64,000 bases of DNA from Gudongella sp034006985. GTDB lineage: Bacteria; Bacillota; Clostridia; Tissierellales; Tissierellaceae. The first letter of the stretch is position 1; every line of letters begins with the position of its first letter. Shown piece after piece: positions 1 through 7,807 of the stretch. The notes under the pieces were generated by a model. The model had not been told where the DNA came from, made no database searches, and worked only from the letters and a program-made list of their open reading frames with translations. Location of the stretch: contig JAVERT010000005.1 of the NCBI GenBank assembly GCA_034006985.1, forward strand, positions 52,585-116,584, written 5' to 3'. Both the position numbers and the translations under genes were made by a program.

Positions 1-120
1 TTGCAAAAGTTCAATCTCGCTATATGCTTTAGCTCTCATCTTAGGTTCTAATGATAAAAGAAAATCCATCACAGGAATAGATTTGTTTTGTTTTTGATAA
101 TATTCTACTTCATAATCCAT
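1..120 (-). CDS. HigB/RelE-like toxin (Gp49 family), N-terminal part, cut by window edge
   Basis: Forty codons read on the minus strand from an ATG at 120, beginning MDYEVEYYQKQNKSIP. The reading frame continues past the window edge. The start is preceded by a strong AGGAGG ribosome site at about 126-133. The MxFLLSLEPKMRAKA-like stretch is typical of the start of phage Gp49-like/HigB mRNA interferases of the RelE superfamily, whose catalytic residues lie further on and cannot be seen here. In that family a helix-turn-helix antitoxin gene normally follows, so it should lie just outside the window. A near-palindrome upstream (171-190) would suit autorepression. The family call rests on 40 residues only. 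Confidence 0.6.
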   Translation of the reverse strand, partial: MDYEVEYYQKQNKSIPVMDFLLSLEPKMRAKAYSEIELLQ

Positions 121-138
121 TCCTATTCCTCCTACTAT

Positions 139-190
139 GATAACATTTGTTCTTATTTATCTTATCTTCATGTTATCATATACGATAACA
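139..190. promoter_or_regulatory. Palindromic operator of the toxin gene
   Basis: TGTTATC and GATAACA arms form an 18/20-matched palindrome at 171-190, about 50 bases upstream of the toxin start. An extra half-site GATAACA sits at 139-145, next to the ribosome site. Spaced operators of this kind are usual where a toxin-antitoxin complex represses its own promoter. The role is inferred from position and symmetry. Confidence 0.45.
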
Positions 191-512
191 TTTTGCAATG
201 ATTTTGTTCTCTTCTTTACTACTTCCCAGGTTGTTATGTTAAGTGACGGAACTTATCTTTACATTATTAAACAATTACTTTGGATTCGTAAAGTCTATGT
301 CTTAAAATTACAGTTTTATGAAAATAAAAAGCTGCAGTCCTAGAGTTTTATTCTCTTGGCCACAGCTTTGAATCCAGGATTATCTGAGACTTAATAAAGT
401 TGTTAAGTTAAGTGACACATATTATAAGTGACAGGCACTGACCTTTCTAATCGAAAACCTAGATTAGTGTCATCCAATTCTTCTTTCGATCTCATCAAGC
501 TCATATTTTATT
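191..512. other. Non-coding, decayed stretch
   Basis: No convincing gene on either strand. A weak stem (AAAGCTG / CAGCTTT, about 347-368) and the piece AAGTGACAGGCACTGA near 427-442 are seen. Neither is enough to name an element. Together with the broken regulator gene that follows, the stretch looks like decayed accessory DNA. Confidence 0.4.
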
Positions 513-698
513 TTATAATCTGAATACCATTATTTGGTATATTGTTCCATTATCATTAGTTAAACTTCCCGGGGATATAATTTCTATCTTATCTTTAAAC
601 ATTGAAATTCTAATTGGTGCTTGTATATCCCAAATCCTATGAACAATTCCATTAGCCAACGTAAATGTATGCGTTGCATTTATCGTTGTATAATGCAA
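513..698 (-). pseudogene. Fragment of AlbA_2/HATPase_c_4-type transcriptional regulator
   Basis: The 61-residue frame contains NGIVHRIWDIQAPIRISMF followed by a KIEIISPGSL-like stretch. This matches the conserved region of the AlbA_2-type regulators (RecG-like ATP-binding C-terminal half), where NAL(V/I)HRDY..xxxIxIxxFxDRIEIxSPGG is usual. The family proteins are 400-500 residues, so both ends are missing. The Asp of the HRD motif is replaced by Ile here, and the frame stops right after the SPG motif. No ribosome site precedes it. It reads as a remnant, not a working gene. Confidence 0.6.
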
Positions 699-703
699 CG
701 ATA
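672..703. repeat. Nested inverted repeats
   Basis: Two overlapping perfect inverted repeats share their right side. CGTTGCATT (672-680) pairs with AATGCAACG (692-700), and TATCGTTG (681-688) pairs with CAACGATA (696-703). They lie at the start of the broken regulator fragment. The two hairpins exclude each other. Function unknown; they could be the end of a vanished mobile element. Confidence 0.4.
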
Positions 704-933
704 AGATACTTTAGTCACAATCCCAAGAGATTTACTCTTAATTTCAGCTATGCACTTCACATTATTACAGAGAGACAGAAACCGCTAATCCACAAGAAAA
801 AATCAAACAAACGGAGCCATCATTCTATTAGCTCAGTTTATTTGATTTTGAAACCGACTCTCTGAATATTAGTCACAAAATCATCATTTTGCGAGTAAAA
901 ACCTGTTACACAAAATAGGGAACAAAGCTTCAC

Positions 934-1776
934 TTAGATATCTGAATTCAATTCTAATAACTTTCTCAATTCACTAGGTCTCATAAACTCTTTCTGATTC
1001 GCACTGGATATATCTTTTAGTCGTTGGATTAGCTGTGTATTTGTAGCCAGTTTTGTTTGCTTTTCATCCAACCAAATATTGTCTTCCAGACCTATCCGAA
1101 CGCCGTAACCCATTGAAATTGCCAAAGAGTTGCTTTGTAATTGGAATCTACCTACCCCACCTAAAGAAAACACTGATGGTTGAGGCAATTCTTTCAAGAT
1201 GGTCCCGATATGCAACAAATCCGATTGAGCGCATGCGATGTTTCCTAAAATGATGTTGAAGTAGTAGGGAGGTTTTAAAAATCCCTTTTTTATAAGATAA
1301 TTCGCATAGTTGGCCATTCCCAAATCAAAAATTTCCAACTCTGGTTTGATCCCTTTTTCTAACATAGTTTTTGCTAATGATTGAATCATATCCGGCTCAT
1401 TTATGCTAGCCTGATTATTGAAATTCAATGAACCAAGAGTCAAACTAGCCATATCAGGTTTTTCCATCCCTTCTAAATGTAAAACGTTGCTACGCTTTTC
1501 AAATTCCGAAAATGTCCGTCCGCTAGTAGTTACACAAATTACTAGATCTTTCGCATAAGATCTGATCCTTGAAATGATGGCACCATAGTGTTCTTTTTCG
1601 TATACAGGCACTTGACTTTGTGGATTTCTTGTATGTAAATGAACCATAGTGATTCCCATTTCATATGCCTCATGAACTTGTTCCACAATTTCGTCATTAC
1701 TAATGGGCACATTAGGCGAATCCTTTTTAGTTGGGATTAATCCTGTGGGTGCAAAATTAACAATAATCTTATTCAT
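934..1776 (-). CDS. BKACE family (DUF849) beta-keto acid cleavage enzyme
   Basis: A 280-residue protein of the BKACE family, the relatives of 3-keto-5-aminohexanoate cleavage enzyme Kce. These are zinc-dependent TIM-barrel enzymes that transfer an acetyl unit between a beta-keto acid and acetyl-CoA, giving acetoacetate and a new acyl-CoA. The N-terminal ITMVHLHTRNP segment (residues about 42-52) is the family HxHxR(D/N)P metal motif, and an LGGVGRFQ-like loop near residue 208 is also typical. Length fits the family (270-310). It is the last gene of the polysaccharide operon. Its ATG overlaps the end of the upstream acyltransferase by eight bases, so the two are probably translationally coupled. 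A role in providing an unusual acyl group for sugar acylation is inference. Confidence 0.75.
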   Translation of the reverse strand: MNKIIVNFAPTGLIPTKKDSPNVPISNDEIVEQVHEAYEMGITMVHLHTRNPQSQVPVYEKEHYGAIISRIRSYAKDLVICVTTSGRTFSEFEKRSNVLHLEGMEKPDMASLTLGSLNFNNQASINEPDMIQSLAKTMLEKGIKPELEIFDLGMANYANYLIKKGFLKPPYYFNIILGNIACAQSDLLHIGTILKELPQPSVFSLGGVGRFQLQSNSLAISMGYGVRIGLEDNIWLDEKQTKLATNTQLIQRLKDISSANQKEFMRPSELRKLLELNSDI

Positions 1777-2449
1777 GGTCCACCTTCATCCGAATGCCTT
1801 CCTCCTTGTGATAACCAATGATTTTGCTAGGATTTCCCACATTTTTTGAATAAGGTTCTGTATGGCGAATGACCAGACTACCTGCACCAATCAATGATTC
1901 TTTGCTTATTCTTGTATTGTTAATCACAGTGGACCCGATTCCTAAATAACAAGCGTCTTCAATTGTACAAAACCCACCAATATTGCAACCTACCCCGATA
2001 ACACTATTGTCTTTAACTAAAAAACCATGACCAAGGTACGCCTGTTGTCGAATAACGTTATTGGAGCCCAGACTTCCTTCGACTCCGACATGACTTTGCC
2101 CTAAAATCAAATTGTTGTCTCCCATTTTTACCGTTGGAGTAATGTCACACGTTGGACTTATATAATTTCTCAACAAGTAACCTTTTTCCTTAGCTCGTAA
2201 ATACATTTCTCTTCTACTTCGCATGTTAGTATATCCTCCACGAACCGCAATCATATCAAATTTGTCCGGTGGATATATTTCTGTGACAATATCAAAAGAA
2301 ACCTGAGGCAATCCCATAAATGTGTCTTCCGACAAATACTCCCAATCGACAGTAAAGCCCGCTATAACAAAATCCAAATGGTGCTTTGCATCATAATAGA
2401 GCATTTCGCTGAGTATGTTGTTACCATATACTATTACTTTTTTATTCAT
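1769..2449 (-). CDS. Hexapeptide-repeat sugar acyltransferase (NeuD/PglD-like)
   Basis: About 226 residues. The start ATG at 2449 is chosen over an upstream one because AAGGAGGGG lies five bases before it. Residues 1-80 form a small Rossmann-like N-terminal domain (KKVIVYGNN). From about residue 95 the left-handed beta-helix hexapeptide pattern runs through NLILGQSHVGVEGSLG and IGVGCNIGGFCTIEDACYLG, followed by the usual INNTRISKESLIGAGSLV. This is the layout of NeuD/PglD/VioB-type acyltransferases that acylate sugar nucleotides. Candidate substrates are the dTDP-4-amino-sugar made by the neighbouring RmlA/RmlB/VioA-like enzymes, or a hydroxyl of a repeat-unit sugar. It overlaps the BKACE gene by eight bases. 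Confidence 0.75.
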   Translation of the reverse strand: MNKKVIVYGNNILSEMLYYDAKHHLDFVIAGFTVDWEYLSEDTFMGLPQVSFDIVTEIYPPDKFDMIAVRGGYTNMRSRREMYLRAKEKGYLLRNYISPTCDITPTVKMGDNNLILGQSHVGVEGSLGSNNVIRQQAYLGHGFLVKDNSVIGVGCNIGGFCTIEDACYLGIGSTVINNTRISKESLIGAGSLVIRHTEPYSKNVGNPSKIIGYHKEEGIRMKVDHE

Positions 2450-2509
2450 GTGCCCCTCCTTATCTAACAATACACTATATGACTTATTTAATTACACCAT
2501 TTCAAAAGG

Positions 2510-3562
2510 CTACTTTTCGTACATATTTTCATAATACCTAACATAATCCCCAGAAGCTATATTCTCCATCCATTCTTTATTATCCAAATACCACTGAATA
2601 GTTTCTTTCATTCCCTGCTCAAATGTATATTCTGGTCCCCATCCTAGTTGAGTTGTTATCTTCGTGTTGTCTATGGCGTATCTCCTATCATGACCAGGTC
2701 GATCTTTTACATATTTAATTAGGTCTACTGACTTATCCAATTCTTCAATAATAAGCTTCACAATCTCTATATTAGTTTTCTCATTATTGCCACCGATATT
2801 GTAAACTTCACCATCCTCACCCTTATGAAGAACTGTATCAATCGCTTCACAATGATCAGCAACATGTAGCCAATCTCTAACCTGCAAACCATCTCCATAT
2901 ATAGGAAGCTTCTTTTCTTTTATACAATTATTAATGATAAGTGGAATAAGCTTTTCAGGGAATTGATATGGTCCATAATTATTGCTACATCTTGTAATGT
3001 TAACAGGCATACCAAAAGTCTCATTATAAGCTCTTACAATCAAATCAGCACTTGCCTTTGATGCTGAGTATGGACTATTTGGCATTAATGGCATAGTTTC
3101 AGCAAACATACCTGTTTCGCCAAGTGCACCATATACTTCATCTGTAGAAACTTGAAGGAATTTAACTCCTAGTTTATACTCTTTGCAATACTTATCATTT
3201 GGATTCACTTTCCAATATTTCTTAGCTGTGTCCAATAACACTTGTGTTCCAATTATATTTGTTGTTAGAAACACCTCTGGATCTTCTATACTTCTATCAA
3301 CATGTGATTCAGCAGCAAAGTTGACTACATAATCAATATTTTGATTTTTAAAGATTTTATCAATATCCTCATGATCTCTAATATCTGCTTTAATAAATGT
3401 ATAATTAGCTCTTGTGTCTATATCTGATAAGTTCTCAAGATTCCCTGCATATGTAAGAGAATCTGCATTTATAATATTATACTCTGGATGCTTTTCTAAC
3501 ATCAACTTCACAAAATTGCTTCCAATAAATCCAGCTCCACCAGTTACTAATACTGTTTTCAT
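2510..3562 (-). CDS. rfbB: dTDP-glucose 4,6-dehydratase
   Basis: A 350-residue short-chain dehydrogenase/reductase that turns dTDP-glucose into dTDP-4-keto-6-deoxyglucose. VTGGAGFIGSNFV at the N terminus is the NAD-binding glycine motif. STDEVYGALGE holds the catalytic Thr/Asp/Glu of RmlB, and YSASKAS is the Tyr-x3-Lys pair. NITRCSNNYGPYQFPEKLIP is the usual nucleotide-sugar binding stretch. Length is standard. It sits 24 bases after rfbA in the same operon. RmlC and RmlD are absent, so the product probably does not go to rhamnose but to the 4-aminotransferase encoded at 4467-5561. Confidence 0.95.
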   Translation of the reverse strand: MKTVLVTGGAGFIGSNFVKLMLEKHPEYNIINADSLTYAGNLENLSDIDTRANYTFIKADIRDHEDIDKIFKNQNIDYVVNFAAESHVDRSIEDPEVFLTTNIIGTQVLLDTAKKYWKVNPNDKYCKEYKLGVKFLQVSTDEVYGALGETGMFAETMPLMPNSPYSASKASADLIVRAYNETFGMPVNITRCSNNYGPYQFPEKLIPLIINNCIKEKKLPIYGDGLQVRDWLHVADHCEAIDTVLHKGEDGEVYNIGGNNEKTNIEIVKLIIEELDKSVDLIKYVKDRPGHDRRYAIDNTKITTQLGWGPEYTFEQGMKETIQWYLDNKEWMENIASGDYVRYYENMYEK

Positions 3563-3586
3563 GTAATAAAACCTCCTATTGCTTCC

Positions 3587-4456
3587 TTATATTTCTTCTA
3601 ATAAGGACAATATATATTGACCATAGTCTGTCATGTTTAGACTTTCGCCAACAGCTTTAAATTGATTATCATCTATAAATCCTCTTCTCCAAGCTATCTC
3701 TTCCAAACAAGCAATATAAAAACCTTGTCTTGATTGAACAGCTTCTACATATTCAGCAGCTTTAAGCATTCCTTCTGGTGTACCTGTATCAAGCCATGCC
3801 ATACCTCGACCTAATAATACTACATTAAGATCCTTGTTTTCTAAATAAGCATTATTAATAGAAGTAATCTCAATCTCTCCACGTTCAGATGGTTTTACAT
3901 TTTTAGCAATGTCAACAACTCTATTGTCATAAAAATATAATCCTGGAACAGCATAGTTAGATTTTGGATGCAAAGGCTTTTCTTCTATAGATAATACCTT
4001 TTTATTTTTATCAAACTCTACAACACCAAAAGGTCTAGCATCTTTAACTGGATATCCAAAAATAACAGCCCCCTCCTTAGAAGAAGTAGCTTGATTTAAT
4101 ACCTTAGTTAAATCTTGACCATAGAAAACGTTGTCTCCCAATATTAAACAGACACTATCCTTACCAATGAAATTCTCACCTAAAATAAATGCATCTGCAA
4201 GACCTCGTGGTTGATCCTGTACTATATATGTAAATTTAAGCCCAAGTAATGACCCATCTCCTAATAATTTTTCATAAGCATGTGTATCTTCTGGTGTTGA
4301 GATAATTAAAATTTCTCTAATTCCAGCTAGCATTAACACAGATAACGGATAATATATCAATGGCTTATCATAAATCGGCAACAGTTGTTTTGAAACTGCC
4401 TGAGTCATTGGATATAGCCTTGTTCCTTTTCCTCCTGCAAGTATAATACCTTTCAT
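3587..4456 (-). CDS. rfbA: Glucose-1-phosphate thymidylyltransferase
   Basis: A 289-residue nucleotidyltransferase making dTDP-glucose from glucose-1-phosphate and dTTP. It opens with ILAGGKGTRLYPMT, the GGxGTRL nucleotide-binding loop, followed by KQLLPIYDKPLIYYPLS. LILGDNVFYG carries the metal-binding Asp, and IEEKP and GLYFYD fit RmlA. The C-terminal stretch LNMTDYGQYILSLL is diagnostic of RmlA rather than other sugar-phosphate nucleotidyltransferases. Start supported by an AGGAGG-like site. It lies ten bases after the aminotransferase gene and feeds RfbB. Confidence 0.95.
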   Translation of the reverse strand: MKGIILAGGKGTRLYPMTQAVSKQLLPIYDKPLIYYPLSVLMLAGIREILIISTPEDTHAYEKLLGDGSLLGLKFTYIVQDQPRGLADAFILGENFIGKDSVCLILGDNVFYGQDLTKVLNQATSSKEGAVIFGYPVKDARPFGVVEFDKNKKVLSIEEKPLHPKSNYAVPGLYFYDNRVVDIAKNVKPSERGEIEITSINNAYLENKDLNVVLLGRGMAWLDTGTPEGMLKAAEYVEAVQSRQGFYIACLEEIAWRRGFIDDNQFKAVGESLNMTDYGQYILSLLEEI

Positions 4457-4466
4457 TCTAAACCTC

Positions 4467-5561
4467 CTAACCTTTAATTATTTCACAGATTCTATCTACA
4501 TCTTGTACGCTTAAATCAGCGTACAATGGTAATGCTAATACTCTTTCAGCAATATATTTAGCAACTGGTGTATCATCTACATTAAACTTATCTTTATAAC
4601 AATCAAAGCTAGTAGTAAGTGGATAAAAATATTTCCTAGCTATAATATTCTCTGTCTTTAATCCTTCAAATACTTCATCTCTAGTTTTCTGGTATCCGTC
4701 AAATACTACAGGGAAATAAGCATAATTACTCGTAACACCTGCTTGCTTCTTTAATAACTTAATACCTTCAATTCCAATTAATTGCTTGTTATATCTATCA
4801 ACTACAATTTTTCTTCTAGCTATTTCAGAATCTACATGCCTAATATTGCAAATGCCCATAGCCGCTTGAAATTCATTCATTTTAGCATTACCGCCAACAT
4901 ACTCAACAGTCTCAGGTCCTGTTATTCCAAAGTTTTTTATATCATTTAGCTTTTGACCCAAAGAAGGGTCATTATATGTTACAGCCCCACCTTCAATGGT
5001 GTGAAATACCTTTGTAGCATGAAAACTAAACATAGATGCATCCCCAAAAGATCCTATACCTTGTCCATTTACTCTAACTCCAAATGTATGTGCTGCATCG
5101 TATATTACTTTTAAATTATGCTTTTTAGCAATTTTCTCAATTCCCTCTACATCACATACATTGCCATATACATGAACTGGAAGAATAGCACAAGTCTTAT
5201 CAGTTATAAGAGATTCAATTTTATCTACATCAATAGTATAGTCTTCTGCATTGATATCACAAAATACAGGTTCTAAATCATTCCTCACAATAGCATGTGT
5301 TGTAGATGCAAAAGTAAATGGCGTTGTAATTACTTCTCCAGTTAGGTTAAAAGATGCTATTACACATTCTAGAGCTAGGTGACCATTTGTAAATAGTGTA
5401 ATATTTGATACATTTAAATAATTAATTAATTGTGCTTCTAGTTCTTTATGCTTAACACCCATATTGGTAAGCCATTTGCTATCCCATAGGTCTTTTATCT
5501 CTTTTGTGTACTCTCTAAAATCAGGCATTGATGATTGAGTAACTTGAATTAGTTTTGACAT
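4467..5561 (-). CDS. DegT/DnrJ family 4-aminotransferase, VioA/FdtB-like (dTDP-4-amino-sugar)
   Basis: A 364-residue PLP-dependent aminotransferase of the DegT/DnrJ/EryC1/StrS family. The pyridoxal lysine lies in FSFHATKVFHTIEGGA (about residues 180-195), and the cofactor-binding stretch VIYDAAHTFGV precedes it. A histidine-containing SFHATK segment is typical of enzymes acting on dTDP-4-keto-6-deoxyglucose, such as VioA, rather than UDP-sugar enzymes with SFNGNK. The neighbours rfbA and rfbB make exactly that substrate, so the likely product is a dTDP-4-amino-4,6-dideoxyhexose (viosamine or Fuc4N). The gene follows a GNAT gene by seven bases. The exact sugar cannot be decided from sequence. 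Confidence 0.8.
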   Translation of the reverse strand: MSKLIQVTQSSMPDFREYTKEIKDLWDSKWLTNMGVKHKELEAQLINYLNVSNITLFTNGHLALECVIASFNLTGEVITTPFTFASTTHAIVRNDLEPVFCDINAEDYTIDVDKIESLITDKTCAILPVHVYGNVCDVEGIEKIAKKHNLKVIYDAAHTFGVRVNGQGIGSFGDASMFSFHATKVFHTIEGGAVTYNDPSLGQKLNDIKNFGITGPETVEYVGGNAKMNEFQAAMGICNIRHVDSEIARRKIVVDRYNKQLIGIEGIKLLKKQAGVTSNYAYFPVVFDGYQKTRDEVFEGLKTENIIARKYFYPLTTSFDCYKDKFNVDDTPVAKYIAERVLALPLYADLSVQDVDRICEIIKG

Positions 5562-5568
5562 ATCTAGA

Positions 5569-6126
5569 TTAATCCTCCCAGTATTTATTATTTTCTACTA
5601 AGCTATAATAATCTTCTTTTAATATACCCACTATATCTAAATCTCTGAATTTTCCATTCTTAAAGACACATTTTCGTATTCTTCCTTCTACGCTCCAACC
5701 ACATTTAAAATATAATTTTTTTGAAGCAATATTATCATCAAACCAACTACCATCCAGCCTATTAAGTTGAAGCTCATCAAATGCATACTTCATTATTGCC
5801 ATTACAGTATCGGTTCCAATACCTTTCGAACGCCTTTTATTATTTGATAATTTTATTCCATGTGTTGCCTTTCTATTTTTCCAATCAATATTGACCAATG
5901 TAGCAATTCCAATAGGACCATCTTCCTCTGTTTCTACTATGAATCTCTGATTATTGTTATCATTAATGTTCTTCTCATACCATTGCTGTTGTTGATATTT
6001 TGAAACTGGAAATGCCCAACCTACAACTAAACTTTCAATCTCAGGATCATTTAACATTTCTCTCATCATTTCCAAATCTTCTATCTCAATAGCTCTTAAT
6101 GATACTATTTTACCTTTAATATTCAT
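5569..6126 (-). CDS. GNAT family N-acetyltransferase
   Basis: A 185-residue GNAT protein of the RimJ/RimL type. Motif A is seen as NKRRSKGIGTDTVMAIM, with a short version of the acetyl-CoA pyrophosphate loop, and ASKKLYFKCGW is the usual motif B helix. Placed between a DegT-like gene and a VioA-like aminotransferase, it most likely acylates the 4-amino group of the dTDP-sugar, as WecD and related GNAT enzymes do. A hexapeptide acyltransferase at the end of the operon could do the same, so one of the two may modify another position. Confidence 0.7.
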   Translation of the reverse strand: MNIKGKIVSLRAIEIEDLEMMREMLNDPEIESLVVGWAFPVSKYQQQQWYEKNINDNNNQRFIVETEEDGPIGIATLVNIDWKNRKATHGIKLSNNKRRSKGIGTDTVMAIMKYAFDELQLNRLDGSWFDDNIASKKLYFKCGWSVEGRIRKCVFKNGKFRDLDIVGILKEDYYSLVENNKYWED

Positions 6127-6146
6127 AATACATCCTCCATAATAAT

Positions 6147-7100
6147 CTAATTAAGTAGCATTTTCAATTGTTTAACTAAGTATTCCATTTCCTTAATCCC
6201 ATACCTTTGATCACAAGGCAAAGGTAATATATTAGCAGCATAATTATATTCTATACTATCTTCCAAATTATCTCTAATCACATTAGGCCAAAGTGTAGGT
6301 ATATATATTTTCTTACCTGCTAGTCTTTTTCTAATTTCTACTCCATTTTCTACATACAAAGGATATGCAAAAGCTCCTTCTGATCTAAGCAAATTTAATC
6401 TATTTATTTCTTTAAGCTTACTTTCTAAATAGAAATAATTTTCATCTCTAGTTTCTATAACTCTCTGATAATCAATAGCTCCAAGAATATTTTTGGTAAG
6501 CTTTGACATGTATTTTAACGACTCAATATTAAACAAGTCATCATTTTCTTGAAAATCACAATAGTAATCAGAAGCCAATCCTTCATATCTACCTAAAATA
6601 TGAGACATACGATCTTTAGATAAATCAATCTCTAGTTCTTTATATAATAAACAATCTGTAGATAAATATGCTCCATCTGGAACTCCAAAAAACTTTCTGC
6701 ATGAATAAATAGTATCTATCTTTTCTGTTGATTTTTGAAAAAAGGAATGAGTATTATCTAGAATAACTCTTCCATGCTTCTGTTTAAGATAAAGCACCCT
6801 TTCATTTGTTATCTGTCCATAATAATTTACTATATATAGATATTCATCTTCTTCAAGTGCCTTCTCAAAAACTGGATTAAATTCATTATCTATGTGATAG
6901 TATTCAAAATCATACTTGTGTTTTTTTAAAACATCAACCACGGAGTCACATAAATAGTAAGGGATGTAAATTTTTTTAATTTTTCTTGATTTTACTAAGT
7001 ACAATAGAGCATTTCTACCTGTGTTGAGCTCAATCATATTTTTATAATAAGGTCTATCTATAAATTGATCTAAACCAAAATAACCACCTATTTCTTTCAT
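6147..7100 (-). CDS. DegT/DnrJ-like PLP-fold protein with unusual active site
   Basis: About 317 residues. ATG at 7100 is chosen; its A is the last base of the TGA of the wbqC gene, and GAGGTG precedes it. The fold pattern is that of DegT aminotransferases: an N-terminal ELNTGRNALLYLV helix, a VILDNTHSFFQ strand where the family has the cofactor Asp, and a SCRKFFGVPDGAYL segment where the family carries the PLP lysine and GGA loop. The Asp is seen, but the HxTK/NGNK context is replaced by RKFFG and the glycine loop by PDGA. The protein is also about 50 residues shorter than active relatives. It could be a divergent aminotransferase or a structural relative. Coupling to wbqC points to a shared sugar-modifying step. 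Confidence 0.55.
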   Translation of the reverse strand: MKEIGGYFGLDQFIDRPYYKNMIELNTGRNALLYLVKSRKIKKIYIPYYLCDSVVDVLKKHKYDFEYYHIDNEFNPVFEKALEEDEYLYIVNYYGQITNERVLYLKQKHGRVILDNTHSFFQKSTEKIDTIYSCRKFFGVPDGAYLSTDCLLYKELEIDLSKDRMSHILGRYEGLASDYYCDFQENDDLFNIESLKYMSKLTKNILGAIDYQRVIETRDENYFYLESKLKEINRLNLLRSEGAFAYPLYVENGVEIRKRLAGKKIYIPTLWPNVIRDNLEDSIEYNYAANILPLPCDQRYGIKEMEYLVKQLKMLLN

Positions 7101-7807
7101 CAAAGCACCTCATAATCATCTAACATCTTATTTATTTCTTCTACACTATTGAACATCATTACATCAATTATCGATAATCCAGGAACGAATTCCTTTATTT
7201 TTTGATCATATGGTTTTAGATTTGGTTTAATAAACCTTAAATCAATTCCATTAGCAGCATACTTATCTTTATCATAAAATTCCATACCACCAGGAGCATT
7301 CAGGTATACTTTAGCGTTCATAGCTTTTGTAACATTAAGCCCCCATTCATCCGATTCATTAACATCATCAATATTAATATTCATTTCTGATAAAATTTCT
7401 AAATTAAATTCTATGTTTAAATATTTACAAGTTTCTTTTATTGTATAATAATTTAATTCTGCTAAACTATCTGTTTCATATTCAAAGCATCTCTTTAAAA
7501 AATCACTTACATCATAGTAGTATGGTGCGAATTTCTTATATGCTTCTAATTGTGCTAATATTTTAGATTTCCAATCTTCTTTATAATTCAACTTAATTTC
7601 ATTGATTGCTGTTCTAACATGAGCTTTATGAATAAGTGCATTAAAGTACATTGGATCACCACTTGATTTTAATATTCTATTTCGATTAACCCATCCCCCC
7701 TTCATAAATTGAGCTGTATCGAATATAATGAACTTGTCACTATGCTTTATTAACATAAAATAACCTATATATGGAAAAAAATATGGCTGCATTAGAACTA
7801 ATTTCAT
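7100..7807 (-). CDS. wbqC: WbqC family protein
   Basis: A 235-residue member of the WbqC family. The start MKLVLMQPYFFPYIGYF and the following FDTAQFMKGGWVNRNRI are the family's two signature blocks, and INAPGG/NAPGGMEFY in the middle and an LSIIDVMMFN tail complete the pattern. WbqC proteins occur in O-antigen and capsule clusters. Their reaction is not established, but a role in attaching or modifying an amino-sugar substituent is usually assumed. It overlaps the flippase gene by four bases (ATGA) and touches the DegT-like gene downstream. Confidence 0.85.
   Translation of the reverse strand: MKLVLMQPYFFPYIGYFMLIKHSDKFIIFDTAQFMKGGWVNRNRILKSSGDPMYFNALIHKAHVRTAINEIKLNYKEDWKSKILAQLEAYKKFAPYYYDVSDFLKRCFEYETDSLAELNYYTIKETCKYLNIEFNLEILSEMNINIDDVNESDEWGLNVTKAMNAKVYLNAPGGMEFYDKDKYAANGIDLRFIKPNLKPYDQKIKEFVPGLSIIDVMMFNSVEEINKMLDDYEVL

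Noticed and set aside
137..343. A 68-codon hydrophobic open frame
   Set aside because: It covers the toxin promoter and palindrome, has no ribosome site, and its composition is that of A/T-rich noncoding DNA.
2510..4456. dTDP-rhamnose pathway
   Set aside because: Only rfbA and rfbB are present; no rmlC or rmlD gene lies in the operon, and an aminotransferase follows instead.
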